64,000 bases of DNA from Ailurus styani (GCA_002007465.1 LNAC01000001.1:6860120-6924119); one strand, 5' to 3'. Positions 22,553 to 60,539 are shown, counted from the first letter of the stretch. A program made the numbers and translations. Notes: generated by a model from the sequence alone, not told the origin.

Positions 22553-23650
22553 CTGGTGACCCGCTGAGCACACCAAGCTGCCTCCTGTGTCCCAGTCTTG
22601 ACACCTGCTATCCACCCCCTCTTGTTGACCTGGCCAACCTTCTCTCCCGTCTTTCTGATCTGGATGTCCCTTCCTCCCCAAAGCCTTCCCTGACCCTCCT
22701 TTGTGCTATTCCTATACATTGAAGATGCGGTTCTCGTTTCACAGATCACATTGTATTCTGGCTCATTTCACAGTTATTGTGCCATCTGTGCTTCCCCTGG
22801 GGGCCTAGAATAATGCCCAACACACTGGAGTCTCTCCGTGTTCTGCTGTGGACTGTCCTGAACCTGCTGCCTCTCTGTAGACTCTTGCAAGATCTTCCAA
22901 AGCCTCTCTCTGCACACCTGCTGCAGGCCCGGTCCTCCACGGACGTGTCCCTTACATCCTTACCAAGGATGAACCAAGCGACTGTGTTGGCTGCTCTCTA
23001 GAGTACTAGACTAGCCACTCCTTGAGAGTTGTGTATCAGCAAGGGTTTTACAGTTGCAAGAAACAAAACTGTTTCTAACATTGGCAAGAAAACAGGATTC
23101 GTTAGGAGGATTCTGAGGAGCACACATTATTGGAGACAAGCCGAAGGGCCAGGACCAGGTGGGCAGGAACTGGGACATCTCCAGGGGTGTCAGGAGCAGG
23201 AACACCGCAGGCCCTCCCTCCAGGCTGTGGCCACCAGGTGCCTGGGCTCCAGAGTCCTTCTGACTCTACACACCTCCTTCAAGACTCAAATTTCACCCTT
23301 TGCCACCCTTACTCTCCTTACTCTCTCAGAGCAGGGAACCGAGGGTCAGGAAGGTGAGGTGTTTGACTCAAGGTCCCAGCATCATCAGCAGGGGTTTCTT
23401 CAATCACGTAAAGGTCAGGGTTCACTCCATGCAGCAGTCACCCTCTGTGCTGACGGAGGGATACCGGGGAGCCCAGCCTTGGGCCTTTCTTGTGATTGGA
23501 TGTCAGCTGGCTTATTCCATTTGGGAGCCACTTTGGCCTTTTCGGTCCACAGATCTAGGATCATGGCAGTTTGTCAGTGCTGACAGGCTGAACTGCACTG
23601 TGATTGCTCATCTTTAGTAAATGTTCAGCATTAACACCCAGGCTTTTTCC
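22553..23650. other. Intergenic, no gene recognised
   Basis: Unassigned. Overlapping frames at 23029-23617 are open on the plus strand but resemble no known protein. The sequence near 23030-23110 looks like decayed repeat DNA. Confidence 0.45.
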
Positions 23651-23654
23651 TACC

Positions 23655-24100
23655 TGTATCAGTCAGCTATGGCTGCCTAACAAATCAGTCCCGAAAGGCA
23701 GCACCTTATAACAAGAAGCTTTTCTCTTCCTCATAGTTCCACAGGTTGGGAATTTAGGCTGGGCTTGGCTGGGCAGGTCTTCTGGTCTTGGCTCAGCTCC
23801 CCTCATTTACCTGCCGTCAACTGTGGGTGGACAGACAGATCTGCTGTCTTGGCTGGGTGCTGTCCTATGTTTGGGGAGCAGGTGGCTATTGACACAGTCT
23901 AGGATGGTTTCGGTTGGGACAACTGGGTTCATCTCCATAATGTATTTTATGGTCCAGCAGGCTGTCCTAAGTTTGTTCTCATGGTGGTGGAAGGGGTGAA
24001 GAGGGACAGCAGAAACACAGAGGCCTCTGCTACATTCTATTACCCAATTTATTACCAAATCATAAAGTCAGCTCAGATTTAAGGAGCAGGGACACAGACT
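23655..24100 (+). mobile_element. LTR-like mammalian repeat (family uncertain)
   Basis: Starts GTATCAGTCAGCTATGGCTG with CCTCATAGTTCCACAGGTTG following, as in the copy at 19115. Confidence 0.5.
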
Positions 24101-24129
24101 CCACCTCTTAAGCATGAGAGCTTATCTAT

Positions 24130-24615
24130 TATTGCAAAACTCATTGCAAAGCATTATTCATAATTACCGAAAAGTGGAAGCAATGCTAATGTTCACCAAC
24201 TGATGAACAGATAAACAAAATGTGTTATATCCACACAAAGTAATATTTGGGGGCATAAAAAGGAATGAAGTACAGATAGGCACTACAACATATAGAGATC
24301 TTGAAAGCATTATGCTAAGAGAAAGAAGCCAGACACAAAAGGCCACATATTGTATAATTCCATTTGCGTGAAATGTCCAGAACAGGCAAATCCCTAGTGT
24401 CAGAAAGTAGATAAGTGGTGTCCAAGAACTGAGGTGCATGGGGAAGGGAGATGGGGTTTTCTTTTTAGGGATGATGGAAGCATTCCAAAATTAGACAGTG
24501 GTGGTGGTGGGGTGTATAATTCTGAGAATATACCAGTAATTACTGAATTGTACCATTTAAAGGGGTGAATTTTATGGTTTATGAATTATATGTAAATAAA
24601 GCAGTTATTTAAGTA
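24130..24615 (+). mobile_element. Old L1 (L1M-type) 3' end
   Basis: Landmarks in order: AAGCATTATGCTAAGAGAAA, CCATTTGCGTGAAATGTCCA, CAGTAATTACTGAATTGTAC, TTTAAAGGGGTGAATTTTAT and GAATTATATGTAAATAAAGC. Confidence 0.8.
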
Positions 24616-24633
24616 GTAAACAAGTGAAACTTA

Positions 24634-24810
24634 GGAACCCTGGGTGGCTCAGTCATGTGGGCATCTGCCCTCAGCTCAGGTCATGATCCCAGGGTCCTGG
24701 GATCGAGTCCCACATCGGGCTCCTTGCTCGGCAGGGAGCCTGTTGCTCCCACAGCTTGTGCGTGTTCTCTCTCTCTGACAAATACATAAATAAAATCTTA
24801 AAAAAGAAAA
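24634..24810 (+). mobile_element. CAN-SINE with target-site duplication
   Basis: Head GGAACCCTGGGTGGCTCAGT. AAGTGAAACTTA at 24622-24633 and 24811-24822. Confidence 0.95.
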
Positions 24811-24897
24811 AAGTGAAACTTATTCAAAACAAATCTACCAAAATAAGAAGACCTCTTTTTGGAAATGTATAAATCAAGGCCATGAAATTTTAATCGT

Positions 24898-25114
24898 TTT
24901 TTTAAAGATTTATTTTGTTTACTTATTTGAGAGAGAGAGAGAGTGTGTGTGTGCTCACACACACACGAACAGGAGGGAGAGGCAGAAGGAGAGGGAGAAA
25001 CAAACTCCCCACCGAGCAGGGAGCTGGACCCTACCAGGGGCTCCATCCCAGGACCTGAGAGCATGACCTAAGCTGAAGGCAGACGCTTAACCGAATGAGC
25101 CACCCAGGTGCCCC
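24898..25114 (-). mobile_element. CAN-SINE with an internal (GT)n/(CA)n stretch
   Basis: Antisense tail, then GAGTGTGTGTGTGCTCACAC, ending GAGCCACCCAGGTGCCCC. ATTTTAATC flanks both ends. Confidence 0.92.
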
Positions 25115-25119
25115 AGATT

Positions 25120-26000
25120 TTAATCACTTTTGATGAACTTTCATCTCTGATACATAGAAATATATTGATAATTTACTCAAAAGTGAGATTTTAAGATTTT
25201 AAAGCCACGTAATGATTCTCATTGTCTTCAATGAGCAGTATTTGAAGTGATACAGTGAGCTTTATAGTTGCTACTCAATAAAAATGATTCCACTGGAGGA
25301 ATTTACAAGTAAACATTATTGATTTTGTGTAGACAGTGCTTGTGTAAAGCTAGTAAGGCAATCTAAAATTTCAGCCAAAGTTTAGAATATTTCCTAGATG
25401 TTTGATACCTTGTGGACATGTTCAATTATCTGTGAATTATACAATAAAATATGTAAATCACCTAAATCATTAGGTCTTTTCCTTAAAAAGCACTGTATTT
25501 ACTATCACGCCAAATAATTATCCAAGAAAATTAAATAGTGTATCTTCTGAGCTGAGAACCTATAAATTGAAAATCAGAAGGCTATTTGGATCCATGGGCA
25601 GTCCGAGGTACTCAAGCCACAGGAATAGTTTGGCAATTGAATTGAGTCTTTAATTTTATCTTTAATGGAAATTATAGTGTAGGAGCAGTTAACATTTGGA
25701 AAATGAAAACAAAGAGTTGTAGTTGTAGGAAATAATTTTCAAACAGAGATGTTAGGACTTTGAGTACTTTGTTGAGTTCTATAAGAAAGAAATGTTTTGA
25801 TTATTGAAGCTGATAAGTAGAGGGTGAACATAGAAAACTGGTAAAGGAAAACAGAAAGGAACAGAAGGTATTAGAAAAATGAAGAAATATGATATGTCTT
25901 TGAAAACAACAAAGTGGCAATTCCTAGGAAAAAAACTCTTAAATTGTCTGATAAATTATACAAGAACATATTTGCTATTTTATCATAAAAATAAGTGAGC
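25120..26000. other. Intergenic, nothing recognised
   Basis: AT-rich sequence with no repeat, frame or motif that I can assign. Confidence 0.5.
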
Positions 26001-26001
26001 A

Positions 26002-26211
26002 CAAAGACGCCTGGGTAGTGTAGTTGGTTAAGCATCTCACTCTTGTCTTGGGCTCAGGTCATGATCTCAGGGTCGTGAGATTGAACCCTGAGTCAGGCTC
26101 TGCCCTCAGTGCAGAATCAACTTGAGATTCTCTCTCCCTCGCCCTCTGCCCTCCTGCTCCTTTCCTTCCTCCTCCCCTCAAATAAATAAATAAAAATCTT
26201 TAAAATAAATA
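26002..26211 (+). mobile_element. CAN-SINE with target-site duplication
   Basis: Head AGACGCCTGGGTAGTGTAGT, tail AATAAATAAATAAAAATC. AATAAGTGAGCA at 25990-26001 and 26212-26223. Confidence 0.94.
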
Positions 26212-26224
26212 AATAAGTGAGCAT

Positions 26225-28575
26225 ACTAAACTTTGATGAGTTTTAACGGATTTAATCCTGAAATTGGCCAACTGATGTCTGCAAAGCTTTGTGAATTTTA
26301 AGTGAACAAATATTAATAAAAGTGAGCCAACTTATCTGACATTCTAACAAAGTTTTCTAAGATAGCTGGTAATAGAGATTGGCTATTCAAAAATGTCCCT
26401 ATGATGAAGGCTAGAAAAATTCCAAATCCAGATGCTGTGGGTTTAGTAGAAACTGAGAGTCCAGTGTTCACAGCATGATTATTGATAATAAAAGTGATTC
26501 TCTACTTCCTGAGACTCTGTGTCACTCGATGCTATTGATTTAATAATGAGAAAGCCGTTGGAAAATTTGATGCGATCCTTAAGTCAGATTGTGGCCCAGA
26601 CAGGGGTGCCATTTAGCCAGCAATAGCTGCACTGAAAAAAAGATCACACCAACAATTTCTGAACTTCAGTAAGTGACTTGGAAATTATTAGAATAATATG
26701 ATGGACAATTTATGTTATAATATATACCCCTTCATTTTTTCTATCTCTGTCTATATGAAAAGTCTTTATATATCTTAGGTATATTTCAAAAAATAAAAGA
26801 AAATATATTAGCTTTATTATTTCCGTGTTAATTTATATTCCCCATCACTAATATTTTTAACATCATCCTGCCTGTGGAATAGTGAAGTAGGAATTGTCAT
26901 CATCTGTGTTTTAATTTTTTCCCATTCTTTATTCTGTACATTTTTGAACACACGGAAGAGTAGTAGGAGTACAGCGAACTCTTGTGTATATAGGGGCATC
27001 TGGATTCAGCAGGGGTTGACCTCTGCCATATTGTCTTTCTCCGTAGCCATGGTTTCTGAGCCATTTGAGTGTACACTGCAGACACCATGACTTTTCACCC
27101 CTGAACGGACAGCCTGTATTTCCTAAAAATCAGGAGAGTCTCTCACATAACCGTAGTATCATTATTGTGCTTGAGAAGACTCACAATTTCCTAATATCAT
27201 CTAATCCAGTCCCTACTCAAAATTCCCCAAACGTATACTTTTGTCTGTTTTCAAAGTCACAGCCAATCCAGGTTGTTGTGTTTCTAGAATCTCTTCTAGT
27301 CAGATTGGTCCCTCCACTTTTTTCTCTCCTCCCACTGACACTGACTTTTTGAAGAACTTAGACCAGTTATGCTATAGTGTCCCACGTTCTGGATTTGTCT
27401 GCTTGTCTCCTCATGGCACTGTTTACTCTGTCCCTGTGTGTTTCTCGTGGACCTAAAGTTGGGCCCAAAGGCTTGGCTGGATTCAGGTTTTAAAGTCTGA
27501 ACACTCCACGGGTAAAGTCTCTTCAGAGTCCCAACACACCCAGAGGCCCGTCATGTCAGGAAGTCCCCGTGACTGAGACTGGTGGGTTGATGAAGGCTGA
27601 CAGTGAGATCTCTGCCATATAAACAGGATTTTGAGACAACCAAGGGCACTGGAACATGCCCAAAGCACTAGCTAGTAGCAAGGAATTATTCACTTCATTG
27701 GGGTGGTAACGGTGTGATTATGTAAGGAAATGTCCTCATTTCTTGGATAGACACGCAGAAGTGGTTAAGAGTAGGCCGAAGGACGAGATGTTGGGAACAT
27801 GTTTTGAAAGAACAGAGCAATAATTTGTTGAAGGAAAAGAGAAAGATAAAGCAAGGGTGTCAAATAGTTGACAATCCTTGAAACTGGGGCAGGAAAAATT
27901 GTGGTTCCTTGTACTATTCTCTCCACCTATCTTTGAAACTTTCATAGTGGAGGAAAAAAAGAAGGAATGAATGATTTCAAGATGGTGAGGTGCAGCACAG
28001 CCAAACACAGATGCCCCAGATGGCTGACTGCGACCTTGGCCGCCAGGGTCTTCCTTGCTCCGGCAGCACACGAGCGAGCACCTGGGCAGCGAAGCCCGAA
28101 AAGCAGAGTGAACATCCCCACCGCTGTTTCGAAGGACACAGTACTTTTCCTCAGTCTTTGTAAGGTCCACTCACGCTTGTTTAATAAAAGCTCACAAATT
28201 GTTTTCCAAAATGGCCAAAGGGTGAAGTTGAAAACAAGTGCTGTTTCTAAAAGGCCGATTTTCTTCTGGGAGGAACCCCACGGACCCTTTGAGCACATCT
28301 CCAGTGTGGCCGCAGGACACTGTTGTGGGGGCCGCACCCGGCCTCGCGTTGGGGCACGGTTGACAGAAACCTGTTCTGGCCTTGGAGGAAAACCCAGCCC
28401 ATGAAAGAAAGGATACTCACGAGACTGCTTTCCAGGCCCTTCTGTTTCTCCAGGGACTGTCTGTAACTGTCCTCAGAGATGGTCCTGGCTTCTTAGGGCA
28501 CCTTTCCTAGGAAAACATTAAAATGAGGTCCAACCTGCTGTAAGGTAACGGCTTCCATGGTGCTTTTCAGTCTAC
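26225..28575. other. Intergenic, no gene recognised
   Basis: AT-rich to 27 kb, then mixed. Frames at 27736-28404 open on both strands resemble no known protein. No SINE over 2.3 kb. Confidence 0.45.
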
Positions 28576-28582
28576 AAAGCAT

Positions 28583-28778
28583 TTTTTTTTTTAAGATTTT
28601 ATTTATTTATTTGACAAAGAGAGAAAGATCACGAGTAGGCAGAGAGGCGGGCAGAGAGAGAGGAGGAAGCAGACTCCCCCTGAGCAGGGAGCCCGATGGG
28701 GGGCTTGATCCCAGGACCCTGAGATCATGACCTGAGCCAAAGGCAGAGGCTTTAACCCACTGAGCCACCCAGGCGCCC
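28583..28778 (-). mobile_element. CAN-SINE with target-site duplication
   Basis: Antisense copy ending GAGCCACCCAGGCGCCCC, flanked by TACAAAGCATTTTT and TACAAAGGCATTTTT. Confidence 0.94.
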
Positions 28779-28796
28779 CTACAAAGGCATTTTTCT

Positions 28797-28964
28797 TTTT
28801 TTTTTTTAATTTGACAGAGAGAGAGCAAGGGGGAGGGGCCAAAGGAGAGGGAGAGGCAGGCTCCCCGCTGAGCAGGGAGCCCAACCCAAGGCTTGATCCC
28901 AGGACCCCAGGATCATGACCTGAGCCGAAGGCAGACACTTACCAGACTGAACCACCCAGGCCCC
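28797..28964 (-). mobile_element. CAN-SINE immediately beside the previous one
   Basis: Antisense copy starting TTTTTTTTAATTTGACAGAG and ending GAACCACCCAGGCCCCTG, separated by fewer than 20 bp from the copy at 28583. Confidence 0.9.
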
Positions 28965-29092
28965 TGCATTCTTAGGCTTCTTAGCAATCCTTTTACCTAC
29001 CACGCAGGACAAGCAGCATCCCCCGCAAGCCCATTTTACAGGTAAGAGAGGTCTTCAGAAGCTGAGACCGCTAACACAGGGGGAAGTTGATC

Positions 29093-29271
29093 TTTTTTTT
29101 TTTTAAGATTTTTTTTATTTATTCATTTGACAGAGAGAGAGAGAGAGCACAAGCAGGGGGAGTGGCAGGCTGAGGGAAAGGGAGAAACAGGCTCCCTGCT
29201 GAGTAGGGAGCCCAATGTGGGGTTCCACCCCAGGACCCTGGGATCATGATCTGAGCCACCCAGGTGCCCCA
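29093..29271 (-). mobile_element. CAN-SINE with target-site duplication
   Basis: Antisense copy with a shortened head. Flanks GGAAGTTGATCTT and GGAAGTTGGTCTT mark the duplication. Confidence 0.93.
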
Positions 29272-29274
29272 GGA

Positions 29275-31720
29275 AGTTGGTCTTGATTGGAAATCTCTCA
29301 GTCCCCTCCCTAGCCTTGACACTATGCTGAATTTGTGTCTACCTTGTGCGTGGTGTGATGGCCCTAACAGGCTGAAGTAGGGAACTCTCGAGAGTGTTTT
29401 CAGGACATGTGCAGGTTAAAGAAGTCAAAATGTATACAAGTAACTTCTTCAGATGATAAGCTTTATCTTACCGCCTATTCTTCAGGAACAAGTACGTGTA
29501 TGGGGCAGTTCGATTTGGGTCCCCCTATTTTCATTCAACAGTCAAGCAACAGACCAAACTGAAGAGTAATGGCCAGCAGGACACATGAATCTAGTTCTCT
29601 GCAAGATCGAGGAAATCACTCTTACAGCTTAACACCCCAAAATCAATTTTGTAGGAAGCACATTTGCCTTAGAGAAATATCATAAATAACTGCTTCAATT
29701 TTGAATCACTTTCAACCTCAGAAGGCCTTTCTTACGTGCTTCTTGGAAATTTAGGAAATGGGTTCCAAACAAAGAAAAGCAGAACTGACTCTAGTTGTGT
29801 CAGGGAAAAACTCTGCGCCAATGCAAAACAAAGTGTAAATACAGGATTTTGTCTGGAAATGAGATAAAAGTTAAATGCAAGGAAGTTAGCAGCATCCACG
29901 AGGCCGATCTACATTGGCCGTCAATTTAAAACACTGCAGTGTGGCGGCAAAGAGGCCCAGGGGATCAAGAATGTCTATAAGATCACCCCTTGGGTGGTGT
30001 GCATGAGATAATTTGTGTAACCAACGACCCGCCATTTCTGACGTCTCCTATCATACTTACTGTATGTAATTCTTACTGTAGAAATACCAGAAAGTACAAA
30101 CAAGGGTGGGGAAAAAACCACCTGCATTGCCCTGACCTCAGGACAACACTGTTGATACTTGCGTGAAGATCCTTCCAGGTTGTTTTCTGTCAACAGCAGT
30201 TTACCTATTTCTCCCCCATAAGAATCAAACCATGACTTACATACTACTTGGAAACCTGGCTTTCTTCATGTACGTAAAACCCATCTTTCCCTGCAAGACA
30301 TCTTTTTAACTTCTACCTCAGTATTTTTAATGGCTTTAGACTATTTCTTCTGTCACTGCACCGCATCTAACCATTCCACTATCATGAGGATTAACTCCCA
30401 GTTTTTTGCTGTTAAGGCAAAGGCTGCGGTGAATGTCCTTTTGCTAAATCTGTGCACACACAGAAAGCCACTTCTCAGTATACATTCTGGACCACGTGTG
30501 GCACCCGGCATTCAAGGGCACATCTCCCTGTTGATATTCTAAGGCCTCACTGCTAGAGAGGGGGTGCCCCTTCCCCCATCCCCAGGGGTCAGAGTAACCC
30601 AATTTGGATGTGCACTATGTCCAGACTCTCCTGCTTTATTCAGGACATCACAAAAGTCACTGTAAAAAGGAAGACAATTTAAGCGAAATCCAGAACTTCT
30701 CCAAATCTGTTTGCCATCAAGTTGGAAAGTAAACATTCTCCATTATTTATTAGCACCACACTTGCAGAAGCAATTTCCCTTTCAGTCTCCCCGTCTGGCA
30801 GAATTACGGTTTGCCATGGGAAAGAGGGATGCAGAACCTTGTAGAAGGATGATCTTTCAGTAACTGAAAGGAAATGGATGCTCAAGGCAGAGCAAACCCA
30901 GAACACAGCTAATAACCATTCTTTCTTTCTATTGTGTTTCTATTTTACATCCTCCAGGTTCTTTTTTCACCTCCGTAAGAGACAATTCACAAGACAGTAC
31001 GTTGAAATCTTTTTATTAAAGCAGTTATTGTCACTGCTCCACTTGGTCTGGAATTTTAAAACCTGTATCCTTAGGGTCTGAATGTTTGGGGAGGAGATTT
31101 CCGTTTTTATGTTTTGATCCTTCTCCAGAAAAGCCAATTACAACATGTAATTAAGTATTTCCAGACTTCTAAGTAAGTTAAAAGAATCCAGTCTTCTTTT
31201 CTCTCAATAGCTGGAGGAGACGGAGTAGAATCCCACATTTTAAAATCCCCCTGAAAACAGACTATCGCCTAGATTTTGGAAGAGATGCATCACTCACCGA
31301 GAACAGCTCCCACAGAATCCACCACGCACTTGTTAGCCAGCAGGACGCCCTCCTACAGCAGCTCTGTCACCCCTCAGACACTCTCACAGAATCAAGTTCC
31401 ATAAGCTCCAGATGGTTAGGCTGACTCAGGCTGAGGAGTCTCTTCAAACAAGATCAGTTCTTAGTTGAAAGGTGCCTTTGGGAGACTTTCTCAGACTCAG
31501 TGTTGTACTCCTCTCTCTTGGCACTCAGAACATGCTCCTTGAAATCAACAGAAACATTTTAGTAAATTGTGCTCTTGGATTTCCCCCGGAAGCAGCCTTA
31601 CCAAAATCCTGCGTGCAGATGAGTTGTCGTGACCGTTACAACTGTATTAAGTTCCCTGAGAGCAGCCTGAGCGAGAACGCCGAGGCAAGCCCTTTCTGGG
31701 GACGCAGACACACGTGGAAA
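29275..31720. other. Flank downstream of ABRAXAS2, no gene recognised
   Basis: No SINE. 30150-30470 looks like an old antisense LINE (CCATTCCACTATCATGAGG, then TTTTTTGCTGTTAAGGC). The remainder is unassigned and may include an extended ABRAXAS2 3' UTR. Confidence 0.45.
31012..31017 (-). terminator. Alternative distal polyadenylation signal AATAAA
   Basis: The minus strand reads CTTTAATAAAAAGAT with a TG-rich stretch (GTACTGTCTTGTGAATTG) downstream. It would extend the ABRAXAS2 3' UTR by about 0.7 kb if used. Confidence 0.35.
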
Positions 31721-31724
31721 CAAC

Positions 31725-33463
31725 GGTACCGTGATTAAATAAGTTTTTATTGTCACACTGAACTGCTTCGTCAGATATACATTGTAGGTTTCGGTATGGC
31801 ATAAAAATAAAGATATTTTCCTGAATGTCAAAATCTGAACAGAGAAGATGGCAATGGCACTTAAAACAAAACAAAACAAAAAATAAGTTCACACTGGCGC
31901 CGAAGCCGCTAGAAGGGAGCTGATAAAAACCGGAACACGTTTGCAGATCAAGTGCTCTGCAACGTCTCAAATCCAAGGGCAGTGGAGTAAGGCCAACAAA
32001 ACCATGAGAGCAGGAAAACACAGACCCCACAGCGTGGTTCTCTGAAGAACGGCAGTTTTAGTATTTCATGTTTCAGTCTACACTGGGTAATTTCGTATTG
32101 GAACTGAAGCTCGGGGAGTAACCTTCTCTCCAACAAAATGAAACTACTTTTTCGGAACCTGGATTTGAAGCCTCTTTGACACCTTATGCTCACAGGTTTT
32201 AGCTAGTTCAAAGGAAAGGCAGTTATGTCCCAAAGCGTTAACTTCACGGGCTGACCTCATCACGTACGGTGGGTCTCGTCATTTCCAAACCAGGAGCCTA
32301 ACGTGCTCACGAATGTCTTTAGTAGTTTCACACATTCTGGGCAAAACCAGAGAATGAGCAGTAATTAAATAAAAATATAAGTGCATCTCAACAGAAAGTC
32401 TCTACACATTCCGCAACTATCTTCCAAATAGCAATTAAAAAAAAAATAAGTATGGTTATTCAGATTTAAAATGAATCTTTATTCACCAAGATTCCCAAAC
32501 AGTTTATTAAATGTCTTTTCCTCCACAAATAAAACTAACACTAGGATTTGTCAAAAGAGCTAAATGAATTATATCCCTTATGTATGAACTTGGCTAAATC
32601 TTACACTGTGTCTGGAATCTGTTCATCATAAAACTCAGGTCTGGAGCATAACTCCTTTCTGTTGTTATCCACTGCTGTGTGTCCTTCATCTTTAAGACTC
32701 CAGAACAGAGACCATAAATGTGGCTAGTGCAACATAGCAGTCACTGTAATTCCCCAAAAGAAAAATAAGTGATTTATTTTATGACATACTTATTTGGATG
32801 ATTACTTACTGGTAATTAGTATTTCTACATTTTTTTTTAAAGGCAACCATTTTAAGTGACAATATATATTAGGCTAGTAGAAAAAAGTTGAAACAAAGCC
32901 CTCTCTTTTGATCTCACAAAGTCATGCAGACAAGAGAAGGTACATCCGATTTGTTCCAATCAGGCTTCTTGGAATTATCAAAATTTCTTTCTGGCAAAGA
33001 TGAATTTGGCTCATCATAGAAAGAAGGTTCTTTGAAGGCTGCTGCTAAACTCATTTCCCTTTGAAAAAAGTAAATTTCAAGGCATGATAGTGCAAGAGGT
33101 AAGTTTTTAATTTATAGAATATTTATAGACTAATTGTGCTTAGTCTCTAATTTCCAATTTATCTTAAAGAACAGAAACTACATTGATAAGTTTCACTTTG
33201 CCTAAATTTACCAGTACATCCATGAATCGCACCAGAATTAGGACAATTTGATTATCTCAATGATTCTGTCATGAAATCTGCATACTGTGTCTGCAGGTGA
33301 GAACCGGCGATGTGAGGCCCCTACCAGCTCTGTGCTCGAGGACCCTCCTGTGGGGTGGCCAGGGGTCTGAGAACGCAGTTCTCCCCCCAGATTAAGTCCT
33401 CAAAATACTCTCTCAATAAGCCATTAAGAAAAACAGTGCTAAGTGGAGAGTTTCTTTGTTTAG
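31725..33463 (-). other. ABRAXAS2: ABRAXAS2 3' untranslated region (probable extent)
   Basis: Sequence directly downstream of the TAG with no SINE or LINE that I can see, AT-rich, reaching a good polyadenylation signal at 31746-31751. The extent is inferred: other AATAAA hexamers lie inside it (32478-32483 and 32503-32508) and a more distal one at 31012-31017, so shorter or longer 3' UTRs are possible. It contains an unexplained open frame at 32914-33054. Confidence 0.6.
31746..31751 (-). terminator. ABRAXAS2: Polyadenylation signal AATAAA (best candidate for ABRAXAS2)
   Basis: The minus strand reads GTGACAATAAAAACTT, followed about 30-45 bases later by the GT-rich stretch CCACGTGTGTCTGCG. 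Signal plus downstream element make this the best cleavage site in the region, giving a 3' UTR of about 1.74 kb. Confidence 0.6.
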
Positions 33464-58667
<25,204 letters not shown>

Positions 58668-58738
58668 GATGGAAATCTCCAACTCCCCCATCATGCCCCG
58701 CGGAGGGGACACAGCCTTCCGGCCGGCTCCGCCCCTTG

Positions 58739-58758
58739 GCATCCTGGGAAATGAAGTC
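58739..58758 (+). promoter_or_regulatory. ZNF143/THAP11-like site (SBS-type motif)
   Basis: GCATCCTGGGAAATGAAGTC resembles the promoter-type SBS motif (core TGGGAATTGTAGT) with two core mismatches. It lies about 70-90 bp upstream of the ABRAXAS2 ATG, the usual zone for this motif. Binding is inferred only. Confidence 0.45.
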
Positions 58759-58869
58759 TTCGGCGGATGAGGCCCAGGGGTCGCAGCCCCTGCGAGCGAG
58801 GGCTGAGAAAGGCTGAGGGAACCGACCCCGAGGACGTGTCCTCTGCGTGGGTCTCGCGCCCAGCACACC

Positions 58870-59600
58870 TCAGACACTGCCCCTTCTGCACAGCCCTTGA
58901 AAGTTCCCCAAATCGTCTTTTCTCTTTGCACATAAAACTGATAAAAGCCAACATTACCGTCGTCAAGGGTGAAAAGAGGGGGATGATTCAAGCAATTGTA
59001 CAGTTTGGGTTTGACTTGGAGTAACATGCTGTGATTTCCATTTTCATATGACCCAGCGGCGGTCGAGACAATGTGGGGGAAGGGCAGCAGGGCGGGGGAG
59101 GGGAAGGGTAGTGGAACTGGAAGGAAGGGGGGAAAGGTGGCTTGGGGGTGGTTGGAAGGGAAATAGTGGTAGCCATGGAAGTGGTGAGAAACGATTGGGT
59201 TCTGGGTACTAAAGAACACGAATTTAATAAAAAATCATGGAAAGAAGATAAAAACAGCAAAATAGCAGTGAAAATAAAACATAACAGGAGAAGAAACTCA
59301 GAGATCATTAAGCTTCAATTCGTTCAATCTTTCAGGTTCGAAACTGGACTCCTGATCTCCCACAAGCCCCCTTCTACCACACTGTTATCAAATTCAGCAA
59401 ATGGAACTGCGTTCTGACAGTTGCACAGGCGAAAAGTCTTGGACTCATTATTGACACCCGCCCCTTTGATCTGTCAGCACATGCTTAAGAATACGTGGAG
59501 AATCTTACAACTCTCTACTAGCACACCTACCACCTATGATGGTGGGCCAGGCCATTAACTGTCTCCTGGATCATTATAACAATCTCTAACTCAAGAGGCC
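58870..59600. other. Upstream flank of ABRAXAS2
   Basis: A purine-rich plus strand (long GGGGAAGG-type runs at 59070-59160) follows the CpG island. No gene seen. Frames of 85-106 codons arise from the skewed composition. Confidence 0.5.
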
Positions 59601-59604
59601 TGAA

Positions 59605-59800
59605 CTGGGGGCAGTGTTACCCCTCAGGGGACATTTGGCAGAGTCTGGAGACATTTTTAGATGTCACAACTGGGGGAAGGGTGCCGCGGGTAATTTAGTG
59701 GTTAGAGGACAAGGATGCTGTTAAGCATCCTACAAAGCATGGGAGAGCCCCTCTCCCTCTGCCCGGTGTCAATGGAATGATGTTGAGAAACCCTATATTC
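59605..59800 (+). mobile_element. MER20 (hAT-Charlie)
   Basis: CAGGGGACATTTGGCAGAGT, CTGGAGACATTTTTAGATGT, CACAACTGGGGGAAGGGTGC, GATGCTGTTAAGCATCCTAC and GTTGAGAAACCCTAT follow the MER20 consensus closely. Confidence 0.93.
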
Positions 59801-60120
59801 CAGCTTCTGTCTTTAACCCCTTCCCTGCCAAATCTGTTCTCAACATAGCAACTAAGCTGCTCGTGCTAAAACTGAAATTTAAAACTTAAATCATGTTGCT
59901 TCTTGGTCTAATCCCAAACCTTGTGATGACCTTGTCTGACTTCCTTTCTTTCTGCTGCCCCCTTTGTTCACTCTGCTTCAGCTACCCTAGTCTTTCTGCT
60001 TCCTGGATATCCCTATCTCATCCTACCTCAGGGCCTTTGCACTTACTGTTCCCTTTCATAGAATGCTCATCTCCCAGATAGTTGCGAAGTTTCCTCCTTT
60101 ATCTCTGCTCTAGATGCTGT
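59800..60120 (+). mobile_element. L2 fragment
   Basis: CTTAAATCATGTTGCTTCTT, TTTGCACTTACTGTTCCCTT and AGAATGCTCATCTCCCAGAT resemble L2. Confidence 0.65.
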
Positions 60121-60539
60121 AACGTGTGAGCCATACCCACCCTTCTGGGATTGATAGACTTATTATCCCAGCAGCAGGAGAAGTTGTTTGCTTTCTCTGG
60201 GAATTACCCTCAGTGTAACAAAGTGTCATTGCCTGAGGTCATTCCCCTTTTTCTGGGCAACCAACATTCAAGGTCAATGTAGATGGATAAAGGTCCACCT
60301 CCTTCCCTCCAACTTGGGGCAATTCCAAAGGGTCAGCTCAGCTCCAGAGTGCTCTGGGGGGGAATGGAATGCTAGCTGAGATGCTGCTGTAGCTGTACCC
60401 CAGCCCAACCACTTTCTCCATCCAGCTCTGTTTCTTTCCCTTCCCCAATAGGTGGTGATCCTGAGAGCACTTCCTAATAAACTTCTTTCATGTTCATCTC
60501 AGTGTTAGACTCCGCTTCCCTGGGGATATAACCTATGAC

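Noticed and set aside
1..31700. tRNA genes suggested by B-box-like GTTCAAGCCC motifs
   Set aside because: All lie in CAN-SINE heads derived from tRNA-Lys and lack a foldable full tRNA.
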